Positions 41,050-50,165 of a DNA stretch of 64,000 nt are shown here, in pieces. The stretch comes from Rathayibacter agropyri (lineage in GTDB: Bacteria; Actinomycetota; Actinomycetes; Actinomycetales; Microbacteriaceae), in the NCBI RefSeq assembly GCF_013249015.1, contig NZ_JABRPL010000003.1, forward strand, positions 244,467 to 308,466. The letters are read 5' to 3'. The notes below the pieces were generated by a model. It had not been told where the DNA came from. It was given only the letters and a program-made list of their open reading frames with translations, and made no database searches. Within the stretch, counting starts at the first letter, position 1. Each line of letters starts with the position of its first letter. Made by a program: the position numbers and the translations under genes.

Positions 41050-41517
41050 ATGACCGAGCACGACGTTCCCCTGATCACGGTGCCGCTGGGCCGACCGGTC
41101 GCGGTCGAGGCCCTGCGCTACACCGCCATGTTCGGGCCGCGGCCGTTCCCGGAGGCGCTGCTGATCCTCTTCGACAACGGCTCGTACAAGATCCTCTCCC
41201 CGGGCGAGGATCACTTCGGCAGCTACGTGTCGGCGACCGGTCCCGGGGAGGCGCTACGGCACATCGCCTTCCTGTCGTGGCCGTCCGCCGACTGGGATCG
41301 GAACGTCGCGTCGCACACCCTCACGTTCGAGCCGGACACCGGCGCGTTCATCCAGACGCTCCGGCTCCCCGCGCAACCCATCCCGCACGCGCAGCACGGG
41401 TACGCTGCGGCGGTCGAGGCGCCAGAGACCGTCGACCTCCACGCGTCGTGGGATCAGGTCAGGGCGACGTACGACGCCGTGTTCGCGGAGCTGCTCAAGC
41501 GGGCTACGCAGCACTGA
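41050..41517 (+). CDS. Protein of unknown function
   Basis: 155 aa, soluble, mixed composition: LGRPVAVEALRYTAMFGPRP, ALLILFDNGSYKILSPGEDH and a C-terminal helix VRATYDAVFAELLKRA. No domain recognised. GAAAGGAACC precedes ATG 41050, a good ribosome-binding site. A 226-bp gap without supported features follows. Confidence 0.7.
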   Translation: MTEHDVPLITVPLGRPVAVEALRYTAMFGPRPFPEALLILFDNGSYKILSPGEDHFGSYVSATGPGEALRHIAFLSWPSADWDRNVASHTLTFEPDTGAFIQTLRLPAQPIPHAQHGYAAAVEAPETVDLHASWDQVRATYDAVFAELLKRATQH

Positions 41518-41743
41518 GCCGAGCGCTCGTCCGTCACCGAGGTTGAGGGAAAGCACTCAGGCGGCTGAGGAAACACCTGCCCGGCGTCCTGCTGAGCAGA
41601 TGTCATCCCTGCGGTGCAGCCGGATGGGACGAGCGGGCGATGCCCGCCGCCCGCAGACCCGGAAGGCTGTCTTCGGCGTCGCGGCACCCGCCCGATCACC
41701 TTCCGCACTGGAGGCGCCACCCGTCGATCAGTGAGGCGCACGG

Positions 41744-42145
41744 ATGAGTGGAGCGGCTGGACCCGCCGAGAGGGCCGCGACGCCGTCGGCGGAGCCGACC
41801 CGTCTCAGGCTCGCCCACATCGACTTCTGGTCGGCGGCGAAGATCGCGTTCCTCCTCGGGCTTGCCGGGGCGATCATCCTGATCGTCACGGTACCCGTCG
41901 GCTATGCGGTGCTCGCCAGCACAGATGCCTTCGCCCATGCCGATGCTCTGTTCCGGCAGCTCGCCGGAGCTAGTGCGGAGGATATGCAGGTGATCCCGTC
42001 TCTGCCGCAGGTGATGGGCTTCACGGTCATCGTGGGCGTGCTGAACACGATCGTCAGTACGGCACTCGGCGCCACCGCTGCTCTGCTGTACAACCTGGCT
42101 GGCACGATCGTCGGCGGGGTGAGCGTCGGCTTCTCCCGCCGATGA
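41744..42145 (+). CDS. DUF3566 membrane protein
   Basis: 133 aa. After a disordered Ala/Pro start, LRLAHIDFWSAAKIAFLLGL opens the DUF3566 domain; a second helix and the terminal LGATAALLYNLAGTIVGGVS complete it. In Actinobacteria the main DUF3566 gene usually sits beside gyrA; this one is elsewhere, so it is likely a paralogue. Its stop codon lies inside a 14-bp-arm hairpin. Confidence 0.85.
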   Translation: MSGAAGPAERAATPSAEPTRLRLAHIDFWSAAKIAFLLGLAGAIILIVTVPVGYAVLASTDAFAHADALFRQLAGASAEDMQVIPSLPQVMGFTVIVGVLNTIVSTALGATAALLYNLAGTIVGGVSVGFSRR

Positions 42146-42179
42146 GCCCGCCGCTCCGAGGCGATGGGCTCATCGGCGG
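42136..42179. terminator. Bidirectional terminator, perfect 14-bp arms
   Basis: CCGCCGATGAGCCC (42136-42149) and its exact complement (42166-42179) flank 16 bases between convergent genes. The left arm contains the DUF3566 TGA stop. Confidence 0.8.
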
Positions 42180-42185
42180 CCCGCG

Positions 42186-45110
42186 TCAGCCGCAGCTGCG
42201 CGCGGTGTACGGTGCGGTGACCGTGGCGCTGACGGCCTTCCCTCCGACCGTCGCCGTGCCTGTCACCGTCGCCTGACCCGCGGCGAGCTGTGCGCGCACG
42301 GTGTAGGCGGCGGAGGCGCTGGCGCCCGGCTTCACTCCGGCGAACGTCTTCACGCCCTCCGGAGTGCTGACCTGAACGTCCATCGGCACGGTGTCGCCGT
42401 TCTTCGTGACGACCGTCAGGACGACCTTGCCGGCGAGGCAGCGCGACGACGCGGTCGCGGTCACCGTCAGCGAGGACTGCACTGTGACCGAGACCTGCAC
42501 CGGCATGCGCGACGCGTCCTGCGCGACTCCCGACACCGTGAAGGTCCCGGCCGAGGCGTAGGAGGCGGGCGCGACCGCGTCCCAGGCGACGTCGACCGTG
42601 CTGGTGGTTCCGGCGGCGGTCGTGATCGTGGCGCGAGGCAGGGTGGGCGCGGTACCCGCCGTGGTCGTGGCGGTCAGCGGAGCGACCGAGGCGACGGCGA
42701 GGCCGGGGGAATAGCCCTCGAGCACCTTCTGGTACTCGGCGCGGGTCACCGGGATGACCGTGCCGTGGCGGGGCTTGCCGCCGTCGGCGTTCTGCGGCAG
42801 ATTCGCGCGGAGCTTCGAGCCGAGCGGCTGCCAGGAGTCGCCGTTCGCGAGGTCATCGGTGCCGAACGGAATGTAGTGGTTCGGGCCGTCGTGGTAGTTC
42901 GGCTGGTCGATGAAGAGGAACCAGTCGAGGCCATTCACGTCACCCTCGTTGGCGGGGAACACGTTGGGACCCTCGCCGCTGGTGAAGGTCTTGCCGGGCT
43001 CGCCGTTGGGCAGGCCCGAGGCGACGCGCTCCTTCACCAGTGACCACTCGTCCGCCGGTCCGCCGGTGCCGGGCAGCGAGCCGCTGATGGTGGCCAGCAG
43101 ATCGGTGCTCTTCTCCTCGCGCAGCGTCATCGACGCCTCGTCCTTGGTGAAGCGGTAGTAGGTGTCGCCGTCCTTCGCGACGGTCGAGTCGATGGTGCCC
43201 TTGCCGGTGCCGCGCTTGACGTCGATCCACGGCTTGGCCGCCGAGAAGGTGACAAAATCGTCGGTCGTCGCGTACATCATCTGGTTGTAGGTGACGGCGG
43301 TGCGGTCGGCGGCGTTCGTGGTCGGGTACATGTTCGAGGCCCAGAACACCACGTACGTGTCGAGCTCCTCGTCCCAGTACGCCTCGGGGGCCCAGGTGTT
43401 GCCGGCGAAGTCGGTCGACACCTTGACGTGGCGCTGGGCGGACCAGTTCACCAGATCGGTTGACTCCCATACTTCGATGTACGTCGAGCCCGACTTCTGG
43501 GCGGTATCGAATCCGCCGGGGAGGCCGTCGATCTTGAGGTCGGTGGCGAGCATGAAGAACTTGTCGCCCTCGGCCGAGCGGATGATGAACGGGTCGCGCA
43601 AGCCCTTCGTCCCCAGGCTCGAGGTGAAGACCGGCTTGCCGTCGTTCAGCGTGTTCCAGCTCAGCGCGTCGTCGCCCTTCGAGGCCGCGAGGCTGATCCG
43701 CTCGGCGCCGTCGCCCTCGCCGGTGAAGAACGCCCAGACGTACGCCTCAGTGTCGTCGGCACCTGCGGGCAGGGGCTGCACGCGGAGGGTGAAGTCGCGG
43801 GTGCGGGTGGTCGCTCCGCTGGTCGCGGTCGCGCGGACGATCACGTCGATCGCGGGGCTGCCGGCGGAGGGACGGTCGACGTCGATCGTGCGGGTCTCGG
43901 CGGCACTGCCGTCGCGGACGGTCGCTCCGCTCGGGCTGACGACGCTCCAGGCGATGCTCGAGCCGAGCGCGCCGGTTGAGGGCACCGAGACGTTCGTGCG
44001 GATGTCGCCGACGTTCGGGATCGCTATCGCGTCGATGTCGCGCTGCACCGTGGTGGCGTCGTCGAGCTGTGCGGCGACCTTCACGGTGTAGTCGACCGTG
44101 CGGGTCTCGGAGCCGACCGTGTAGGTGGCGGTGAGGGTGGCGGAGGCGTCCGGCTGGCCCGCGGCGGGCCGAGTGACGGTCGCGGTGCCGCCGGTGATGG
44201 CGACGGCCGCGCTGTTCGAGCGCCAGGTGATGCCGACGCCGCTGGCGGTGGTGGGCACCGTGAAGCCGGTGGTTGCCTCCGTCGGCACGGTGACCGATGC
44301 GACGGCGCGGTCGAGGGCCTGCGAGGAGTAGAGCGCCTGCACGGCGCTGGCGCTGAGGGCGCTGCCGTAGACGGCGAAGTCATCCATCTCGCCGTTCCAG
44401 CCTGGGTCGTTGTAGGTCGAGCGCGCGATGTAGCCGACGAGCGACGAGCCGAACGAGGCGACGTCGCGGGCGATCGTGCTCTGCGAGATCTGCGTGCCGT
44501 TGACGTACACGGTCAGCTTGCCCGTCGTGCCGTCGATGACGGTCGTGTACAGCGACAGGCCAGCGGGGGTGCGGGCGCCGAGGGTCGGGGTGCCGGTGGC
44601 GCCGGCTCCGACCTCGGTGTTGTAGGGGGCGTTCGCGTTGACGGAGTTGGTGATGACCGACTTCGTGTAACCGGACAGGTTGCTCGGGTTGAGCAGCCAG
44701 TAGCCGGAGGAGAACGGGGCGCCGGTGGCGACGGGAGCGCCAACGAACGCGGCGGCCACGTTGCCCGTGCCGCCCTTGTTCGAGAGCCAGGTGGAGAAGG
44801 TGAGATCCTTCTTGCCGACCAGGCCCGTGGTGGGGACGTCGAGGTAGGGGGCGGAGGCGGCGGATCCGCCGGGCAGGCTGATGAGGCCGTTGCGGAACTC
44901 GGCCCCGGAGCGGCGCAGCGTTGCGTCGTATCCGTTGCCGCTCGTGTCGGCGATGGTGGTGCCGGTGGGGGCGGTGTCGAAGGTGTAGTGGAGCAGCGGC
45001 GTCTCGGTCGCTCCGAAAGCGGAGGTCGGGACCGTGGCGCCGAGTAGCGCTGTGGCGGCGACGGTGGCGACCGCCAGCGCGGTCCTCACCGCCGATCGTG
45101 TTCGTCTCAT
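42186..45110 (-). CDS. Secreted GH43-like glycoside hydrolase with LamG domain
   Basis: 974 aa. Signal peptide ends near residue 33 (SAFGA). Residues about 35-265 are a LamG jelly-roll (LLHYTFDTAPTGTTIADTSG; MDDFAVYGSALSASAVQALY). Residues about 270-440 are two Ig-like glycosidase-associated domains. Residues about 445-800 are a five-bladed GH43-type domain with candidate acids in LRDPFIIRS, GTIDSTVAKDG and SGEGPNVFP. Ig-like modules end the protein. It probably attacks arabinan- or xylan-like polymers outside the cell. GAGGG precedes ATG 45110; in-frame ATGs upstream add no signal peptide. Confidence 0.88.
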   Translation of the reverse strand: MRRTRSAVRTALAVATVAATALLGATVPTSAFGATETPLLHYTFDTAPTGTTIADTSGNGYDATLRRSGAEFRNGLISLPGGSAASAPYLDVPTTGLVGKKDLTFSTWLSNKGGTGNVAAAFVGAPVATGAPFSSGYWLLNPSNLSGYTKSVITNSVNANAPYNTEVGAGATGTPTLGARTPAGLSLYTTVIDGTTGKLTVYVNGTQISQSTIARDVASFGSSLVGYIARSTYNDPGWNGEMDDFAVYGSALSASAVQALYSSQALDRAVASVTVPTEATTGFTVPTTASGVGITWRSNSAAVAITGGTATVTRPAAGQPDASATLTATYTVGSETRTVDYTVKVAAQLDDATTVQRDIDAIAIPNVGDIRTNVSVPSTGALGSSIAWSVVSPSGATVRDGSAAETRTIDVDRPSAGSPAIDVIVRATATSGATTRTRDFTLRVQPLPAGADDTEAYVWAFFTGEGDGAERISLAASKGDDALSWNTLNDGKPVFTSSLGTKGLRDPFIIRSAEGDKFFMLATDLKIDGLPGGFDTAQKSGSTYIEVWESTDLVNWSAQRHVKVSTDFAGNTWAPEAYWDEELDTYVVFWASNMYPTTNAADRTAVTYNQMMYATTDDFVTFSAAKPWIDVKRGTGKGTIDSTVAKDGDTYYRFTKDEASMTLREEKSTDLLATISGSLPGTGGPADEWSLVKERVASGLPNGEPGKTFTSGEGPNVFPANEGDVNGLDWFLFIDQPNYHDGPNHYIPFGTDDLANGDSWQPLGSKLRANLPQNADGGKPRHGTVIPVTRAEYQKVLEGYSPGLAVASVAPLTATTTAGTAPTLPRATITTAAGTTSTVDVAWDAVAPASYASAGTFTVSGVAQDASRMPVQVSVTVQSSLTVTATASSRCLAGKVVLTVVTKNGDTVPMDVQVSTPEGVKTFAGVKPGASASAAYTVRAQLAAGQATVTGTATVGGKAVSATVTAPYTARSCG

Positions 45111-45250
45111 GAAGGCCCTCGTGGTCGGGTGGGGCGTCGACGCACGATCCGCGGGGGCCGCGGAGGTGTGCGTCATCGCACGGAATGTGAACGTGAACAC
45201 TCTAGGGACGGAGGCGCTTCCTGACCAGGGGCTGATGGCACGATGTCCGC

Positions 45251-45982
45251 ATGGCCTTCGCACGACCCGTCCTACTCGTCGTCGATGTCGCCGACGGTGG
45301 CCGCGAGGATCCGGAGTTCGAAATCGAGCTCCAGCTACTCACCGCGAGCGTCGTGACCGCCGCCACCGGGGCCGGCTTCATCGTCGACCGCGTCCCGGCT
45401 GCGCAGGTCGGGGCCGTCGAGCTCGAGCGGAGGCTCGACGCGGCCGACGCGGTCGTCGTCACCGGGGGAGAGGACGTCGATCCGCAGTTCTACGACGGCA
45501 GGCCCGACGACCCGCATCGCGGCCAGTCCTTCCCCGAGGCCGACCGCGCTCAGATCGCCGTGGTCCGCCGAGCCGTCGAGTCGCGCACCCCGCTGGTCGG
45601 CATCTGCCGCGGGATGCAGCTGGTCAACGTGGCGCTCGGTGGCGACCTCGTGCAGCACCTCGACGGTCACGTCGGCCGCTCGGCCCCCGGCGAGCACCTG
45701 TCCGCGATGATCGACCACCGCGTGGCCCTCGAGCCCGGCAGCGCCCTTGCCCGCATCCTCGGTGCCGTCGATCTCGACGTGCGAAGCTCCCACCACCAGG
45801 CCGTCGGCCGCCTGGGCGAGGGCCTGCGCGTGGTCGGCCGGGCCGACGACGGCACCGTCGAGGCGGTCGAGCACGAGTCCGCTCCGCTCTGGTGCGTGCA
45901 GTGGCACCCCGAGGACGCGGGTTCCCGCGGCACCGTTCTGACCGACCTGCTCACTGCCCTCTCCCCCGCGGGTGGGCCATGA
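45251..45982 (+). CDS. Class I glutamine amidotransferase-like hydrolase (PuuD type)
   Basis: 243 aa, gamma-glutamyl-GABA hydrolase family. Nucleophile elbow VGICRGMQLVNVALGG (Cys near 120), the conserved VTGGEDVDPQFY block, SHHQAVGRLG, and the His-Glu pair in CVQWHPED. It probably cleaves a gamma-glutamyl amide made in polyamine or related catabolism. Starts at ATG 45251 with weak ribosome-binding signal. No puu genes are adjacent, so the substrate is open. Confidence 0.9.
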   Translation: MAFARPVLLVVDVADGGREDPEFEIELQLLTASVVTAATGAGFIVDRVPAAQVGAVELERRLDAADAVVVTGGEDVDPQFYDGRPDDPHRGQSFPEADRAQIAVVRRAVESRTPLVGICRGMQLVNVALGGDLVQHLDGHVGRSAPGEHLSAMIDHRVALEPGSALARILGAVDLDVRSSHHQAVGRLGEGLRVVGRADDGTVEAVEHESAPLWCVQWHPEDAGSRGTVLTDLLTALSPAGGP

Positions 45983-46058
45983 GGTCGTGCACGCGCTCGA
46001 CGTCCTGCATGCCGCCGGCAGTCGGCTGACACCGGGCAGGGCGTGCGGATCGGCGGGA

Positions 46059-47456
46059 TCAGAAGGGCGGCGGCGCCTCGGCGCGCTTCGGAGGTGGCGG
46101 ATCGGTGAACCGGGGTGCGGGCGGGGCTTCGCGGATGGTGGCGGGGTGGGTGCTGACCCGCCTCCCGGTTGGTGTGGTCCAGTCGGCCGTGCCGTCGGGG
46201 TGCAGTCGGTAGGTCCAGCGTTCGCCGTGGCGGACGTGGTGGTGGGCGACGCAGAGCGACGCCAGGTTGTCGAGGGAGGTCTCGCCGCCGTGACGCCACT
46301 CCACGGTGTGGTCGGCCTCTGCCGTGGCGGCGGGGCGGGTGCAGCCCGGGAAGCGGCAGGTGCGGTCGCGCAGGTGCAGATGCAGGCGCATCTCGCGCGG
46401 TGGGACGCGGTAGGCGCGCCCTACGGAGGTGACCACTCCCGTGTGCGGGTCCATGAGTACGCGATGGAGAGTGGAGGCCGTCGGAAGGAGCCGGCGCGCG
46501 ACATCGGCGGGGATCTGGCCGTAGCCGTCAAGGCCGGCCGGCGCTGAATCGAGACCGACGGCGGTCGTGGCGGGCAGGGTCAGTCGCACTTCGGCACGGA
46601 CCCCGGGGACGAAGGTCGGGACCCGCCGCTCAGAGCCGTCGGCAGGTGTGGTGCCGGTGATGTCGCCGTCGCAGAGCAGGTCGGTGAGGGCGTCCGCGCG
46701 CAACTGCGCGAGAGTCCGCTCATCAGGCGAGCCGTCGCCCGCGCAGCCGTTCCGCGCCGAACTGTCCCGGGCCGAACCGGCAGCACCCAACCCGTGAGAC
46801 CCGGCGCCGTCGCGGAGGGTGCGGGCGATGCGGTCGAGCCGGTCGAAGGCTCCGACGGCGACGTGCGCCGGGAGGAACGCGCAGAGCGTGGCCATCCCAT
46901 CGGTCTCGGGGGTGATCCAGACGGCCCGGTCCTCCCGAGCACGTGCGTGCCGCTCGGCGAGGGGCTGCTCGTGCAGCTGGTCGCGCAGCCGGGCCACCGC
47001 GCGCCGTAGCTGGGTGGGTGTCATCGAGACTGCCAGTTCCGCGGCGCGCTCGTCGAGGGCCGTGCGCGCCGGCGGCGGCAGGGTGGCCGCGACCGAGCAG
47101 ATCACCTGACCCGACTCCCACCGAAGCCGTGCCCCGGCGAGCGCTGCCCGCGTGCGGGGGAGGTGCTCGATGAGCAGCTGCGCGTGCTCGAGTTCTCGCG
47201 CCGCGACCCGCTCGGAGACCCCCAGCGCCACCGCGAACTCGGCCCGAACCGAGCGTTCGACGAGGTCTCGCGATTCGCTACGTGTGCGGCCGCGCGCGAA
47301 CGACTCGGGAGCCGCCAGCGCCGCGCGATACCCCGCGTACAGCTCCTCCGCGCCAGCGAGGAGCAGAGGAGCTGCCGCGCGAGCGAGTTCGCCCGCTCGG
47401 TCGCCCCGGGTGCGCACCTCGGTGAGCACCGCCTCCGCCTCGCCTGCTGTTGTCAT
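46059..47456 (-). CDS. DUF222/HNH endonuclease-domain protein
   Basis: 465 aa. An Ala/Arg-rich DUF222 region (residues about 20-300) precedes an HNH nuclease motif: CRFPGCTRPAATAEADHTVE, WRHGGETSLDNLASLC and VAHHHVRHGERW (HNH His/Asn/His). Such proteins occur in many copies in Actinobacteria and are thought to be mobile-element-derived. No partner gene is visible. Convergent with the amidotransferase gene. Confidence 0.92.
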   Translation of the reverse strand: MTTAGEAEAVLTEVRTRGDRAGELARAAAPLLLAGAEELYAGYRAALAAPESFARGRTRSESRDLVERSVRAEFAVALGVSERVAARELEHAQLLIEHLPRTRAALAGARLRWESGQVICSVAATLPPPARTALDERAAELAVSMTPTQLRRAVARLRDQLHEQPLAERHARAREDRAVWITPETDGMATLCAFLPAHVAVGAFDRLDRIARTLRDGAGSHGLGAAGSARDSSARNGCAGDGSPDERTLAQLRADALTDLLCDGDITGTTPADGSERRVPTFVPGVRAEVRLTLPATTAVGLDSAPAGLDGYGQIPADVARRLLPTASTLHRVLMDPHTGVVTSVGRAYRVPPREMRLHLHLRDRTCRFPGCTRPAATAEADHTVEWRHGGETSLDNLASLCVAHHHVRHGERWTYRLHPDGTADWTTPTGRRVSTHPATIREAPPAPRFTDPPPPKRAEAPPPF

Positions 47457-47616
47457 ACGTGTATTGAACCACTGACCACCGACACTGGGGCGGCCGATCG
47501 CGCGTGACGGGAAAGAAAGGCCCTGTTTGCGCCCTGTGGAGGAGCGTCATCGCAACATCACAGAGGTCGGGACGCCGGCGCAGCGCCTCGACATCGCGGG
47601 GGGATGGCCGACGGCC

Positions 47617-47964
47617 TCAGTGAGCGGCGTCGAATGCCGCCTGCACATCACGAGGGATCCGGCCTGATCGCGGAACCTCATAGCCCTGGCGGCGTGCCCA
47701 GTGCCGGATCGCCGAGAGCATCTCCGGAGTCTTCCGCCCCGCCCCGGCGGCAACGGCGATCACACGGCGCTGGGGAGCCGCCGAGGACAGCGGTCGGGCT
47801 GCGGCGATGAATGGCGCGAGAGCGAGGTGCAGCTTCCCGATGTTCCCCGCGGTCAAATCGATCTCGTAGTCGCAGTCATCAATGGAGAAGACGATCGTGC
47901 CGCCGCGGCCCTCCGAAATCAGGGCTCCGGTGAGATCGTCTATCAGAACAGTGCGCTCAGCCAT
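47617..47964 (-). CDS. lsr2: Lsr2 nucleoid-associated protein
   Basis: 115 aa, H-NS-like xenogeneic silencer of Actinobacteria. The dimerisation domain covers residues about 1-60 (VLIDDLTGALISEGRGGTIV; DYEIDLTAGNIGKLH). The DNA-binding domain follows: IRHWARRQGYEVPRSGRIPR, where SGRIP replaces the usual RGR AT-hook context. TAGGAG precedes ATG 47964. The AT-rich upstream stretch (TAGATATCAATG) is the kind of site Lsr2 itself binds, hinting at autoregulation. Confidence 0.93.
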   Translation of the reverse strand: MAERTVLIDDLTGALISEGRGGTIVFSIDDCDYEIDLTAGNIGKLHLALAPFIAAARPLSSAAPQRRVIAVAAGAGRKTPEMLSAIRHWARRQGYEVPRSGRIPRDVQAAFDAAH

Positions 47965-48350
47965 CCAGCAAGACTCCTACATTGATATCTACGAACCTCA
48001 ACAAGTGTCGAGGTCGCACACCAGGGTATCCAGCGCGCGCCACTCGTCCGAATTCAGCACGCCGTGGTAGCTCGAGTATGCGCATCTGCACCCTTATTTT
48101 CCCGGCACGATCCGCCTGTGCTGCCGGAACTGCTGCCGCATCCACTGGTGCCCTGCTGACGGCCTCCCTCTGGCGCATCACACAGATAGATCGGCGGGAC
48201 GACGCGCGCGGCGACTCCTGACTGCGAGGGTGGCACCATGCCCCTATGCTGCCCCCCGATTGGCCGACGTGACAACGTCGCTCCTGCCAGCCCTGTGCCC
48301 CCCACGCCTCTGCGCCCCCGCGCCGGCAACTCCGCCCTCCGCGCCCTCTG
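47965..48350. other. lsr2-ydcF divergent gap
   Basis: The first 45 bp hold the AT-rich lsr2 promoter (minus strand, about 47975-48010). The remaining sequence is Cys/Pro-codon-rich in all frames; I see no gene or repeat in it. Confidence 0.4.
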
Positions 48351-49400
48351 ATGCCCGCCCTCTCGAGCGCCCTCTTCGCGCTGTTCTTCCTCGCGCTCTT
48401 CGCCCTCGGCCGCTGGCGAGAACCGCGGATGCTCCGCAACGGCGTGTTCCTGATCGCGGCGATCCTCTTCGCCGCCTTCACGCCCCTCCTGCTCCTCATC
48501 GGGGCGGTGCCCGTCGTCGCCTCTTACCTCGTGTCGGCGGCTCTCGTCCTCGTGCCCCTCGCGATCCTGACGCTGGGCGGCGCACTCCTCGTCAACGGCG
48601 TGCAGATGATGCGCCGCGAGGGACGCAGCCTTGGCAATCTGCTCTCCCTCTTCGCCGGGATCCTCGTGCTCGTGCTTCCGACGGTCGTGTTCGTCCTGTA
48701 CGTCGGGGTCGGCGACGGAGCCAACGGAATCAGGCCACTGAACCAGTACGGGGTCGTTCCCGCCGAGCTGATCGTGCTGATCACCGCGTACGTCGCCGCC
48801 GCGTTCCTCGCGTTCGCCCTCTACTCCGTCGTCTACGCGCGGATCCGCCTCACTCTCGTCCCCGAGGTGATCGTGATCCTCGGCTCAGGGTTGATCGACG
48901 GCGAGGTCCCGCCGCTGCTGGCGAGCAGGCTCGACCGCGGGCTCGCCGTCTACCGGGCGGAGCGGGAGGCGGGGCGCTCGCCGCTCCTCGTCCCCTCAGG
49001 CGGCAAGGGCTCCGACGAGTCGCGCGCCGAGGGAGCGGCGATGGCGGAGTACCTCCTGGCGAACGGCGCACGACCCGAGGACGTTCATCCCGAAACCGCC
49101 TCCCGGAACACCCGCGAGAACCTCGAACTCTCGCGGGCCCTGCTGGGCACGCTCGGTCTCCACAGCCCCCTCCTCGTCGTCACCAGCGATTACCACGTGC
49201 TCCGCACCGCGACCCTCACGCGCCGACTCGGGATCCCGGCGCAGGTTATCGGCGCCCGAACATCCGCCTATTTCGTGCCCAGCGCGTTCCTCCGGGAGTT
49301 CGTGGCGGTCGTCGTCGAGCACCGCTGGCTCCACCTCATCGCCTGTGCGCCGTTCCTGGTCGTCGCCGCGTTCCTGCTGTTCTGGCGCGTTGGGCAGTGA
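48351..49400 (+). CDS. YdcF-family (DUF218) membrane protein
   Basis: 349 aa. Five or six hydrophobic segments in residues 1-165, then a DUF218/YdcF domain: VPEVIVILGSGLIDGEVPP, SRLDRGLAVYRAEREAG, LLVPSGGKGSDESRAEGAAM, VHPETASRNTRENLELSRAL, VVTSDYHVLRTATLTRRLG. A last helix follows at the C-terminus. Members may act on envelope precursors or nucleotides; activity unproven. ATG 48351 lacks a clear Shine-Dalgarno. Confidence 0.9.
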   Translation: MPALSSALFALFFLALFALGRWREPRMLRNGVFLIAAILFAAFTPLLLLIGAVPVVASYLVSAALVLVPLAILTLGGALLVNGVQMMRREGRSLGNLLSLFAGILVLVLPTVVFVLYVGVGDGANGIRPLNQYGVVPAELIVLITAYVAAAFLAFALYSVVYARIRLTLVPEVIVILGSGLIDGEVPPLLASRLDRGLAVYRAEREAGRSPLLVPSGGKGSDESRAEGAAMAEYLLANGARPEDVHPETASRNTRENLELSRALLGTLGLHSPLLVVTSDYHVLRTATLTRRLGIPAQVIGARTSAYFVPSAFLREFVAVVVEHRWLHLIACAPFLVVAAFLLFWRVGQ

Positions 49401-49472
49401 TGAGCGGCAGCCCGACCAACCCGAGGCCCAGCCGACCACCCTCCCTCCAACCCGAATGGAAACCCTCTTTCA

Positions 49473-50165
49473 ATGACCGACACATCTCCCGTTCTGACGG
49501 CGCGCAGCCTGGTGAAGCGCTACGAGACCAGCACGCCGCTCAACGGCGCTGATCTGACCCTCCACTCCGATGAATCCGTCGCCGTCCTCGGCTCGTCGGG
49601 ATCGGGCAAGACCACCCTCCTGCACATCCTCGCGGGCATCCTCGTGCCTGACTCCGGATCCGTGACCCTCACGGACGGCACTCGCGACCTCGATCTGGCG
49701 CGGCTCGACTCCCCCCGCCGCGCGCAGGTCCGGCGGGAGAGGTTCGGCTTCGTGTTCCAGCACGGAGCCCTGTTGCCGGAGCTGACCGCGCTCGAGAACG
49801 TCGCGCTGCCCTTGATGCTGCTGGGACGCTCCCGCCAGGACGCGCAGACGCGAGCCGATCGCCTGTTTGCACCGCTCGGCCTCGACGGGCTTCAGAGCCA
49901 GCGGATCGGCCAGCTCTCGGGGGGCCAGGGACAGCGGGTGGCAATCGCCCGTGCGCAGATCACCGAGGCGCCCGTGGTCTTCGCCGACGAGCCGACCGGC
50001 GCCCTCGACAGCCGCACCGCGCACTCCGTCCTCGACCTCCTTCTCACCGCGACGACGTCCCGCGGCGCCGCCCTGGTCGTCGTCACCCACGATCCGGCGA
50101 TCGCGCGCCGATGCTCGCGCGCGGTCGAGATCGCGGACGGAGTTGTCCGGGCGGCGACCGCATGA
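49473..50165 (+). CDS. ABC transporter ATPase (MacB/LolD type)
   Basis: 230 aa with Walker A GSSGSGKTT, signature LSGGQGQRVAIARA and Walker B VVFADEPTGALDS, the last typical of the MacB/FtsE group that drives FtsX-type permeases. It overlaps the permease gene by four bases. An exporter of a peptide or lipid, or a mechanotransducer, is expected; bacteriocin or antimicrobial-peptide immunity is a common job for such pairs. Confidence 0.93.
   Translation: MTDTSPVLTARSLVKRYETSTPLNGADLTLHSDESVAVLGSSGSGKTTLLHILAGILVPDSGSVTLTDGTRDLDLARLDSPRRAQVRRERFGFVFQHGALLPELTALENVALPLMLLGRSRQDAQTRADRLFAPLGLDGLQSQRIGQLSGGQGQRVAIARAQITEAPVVFADEPTGALDSRTAHSVLDLLLTATTSRGAALVVVTHDPAIARRCSRAVEIADGVVRAATA

Noticed and set aside
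41543-41734. Possible 63-aa gene before the DUF3566 gene
   Set aside because: Low-complexity composition, no ribosome-binding site.
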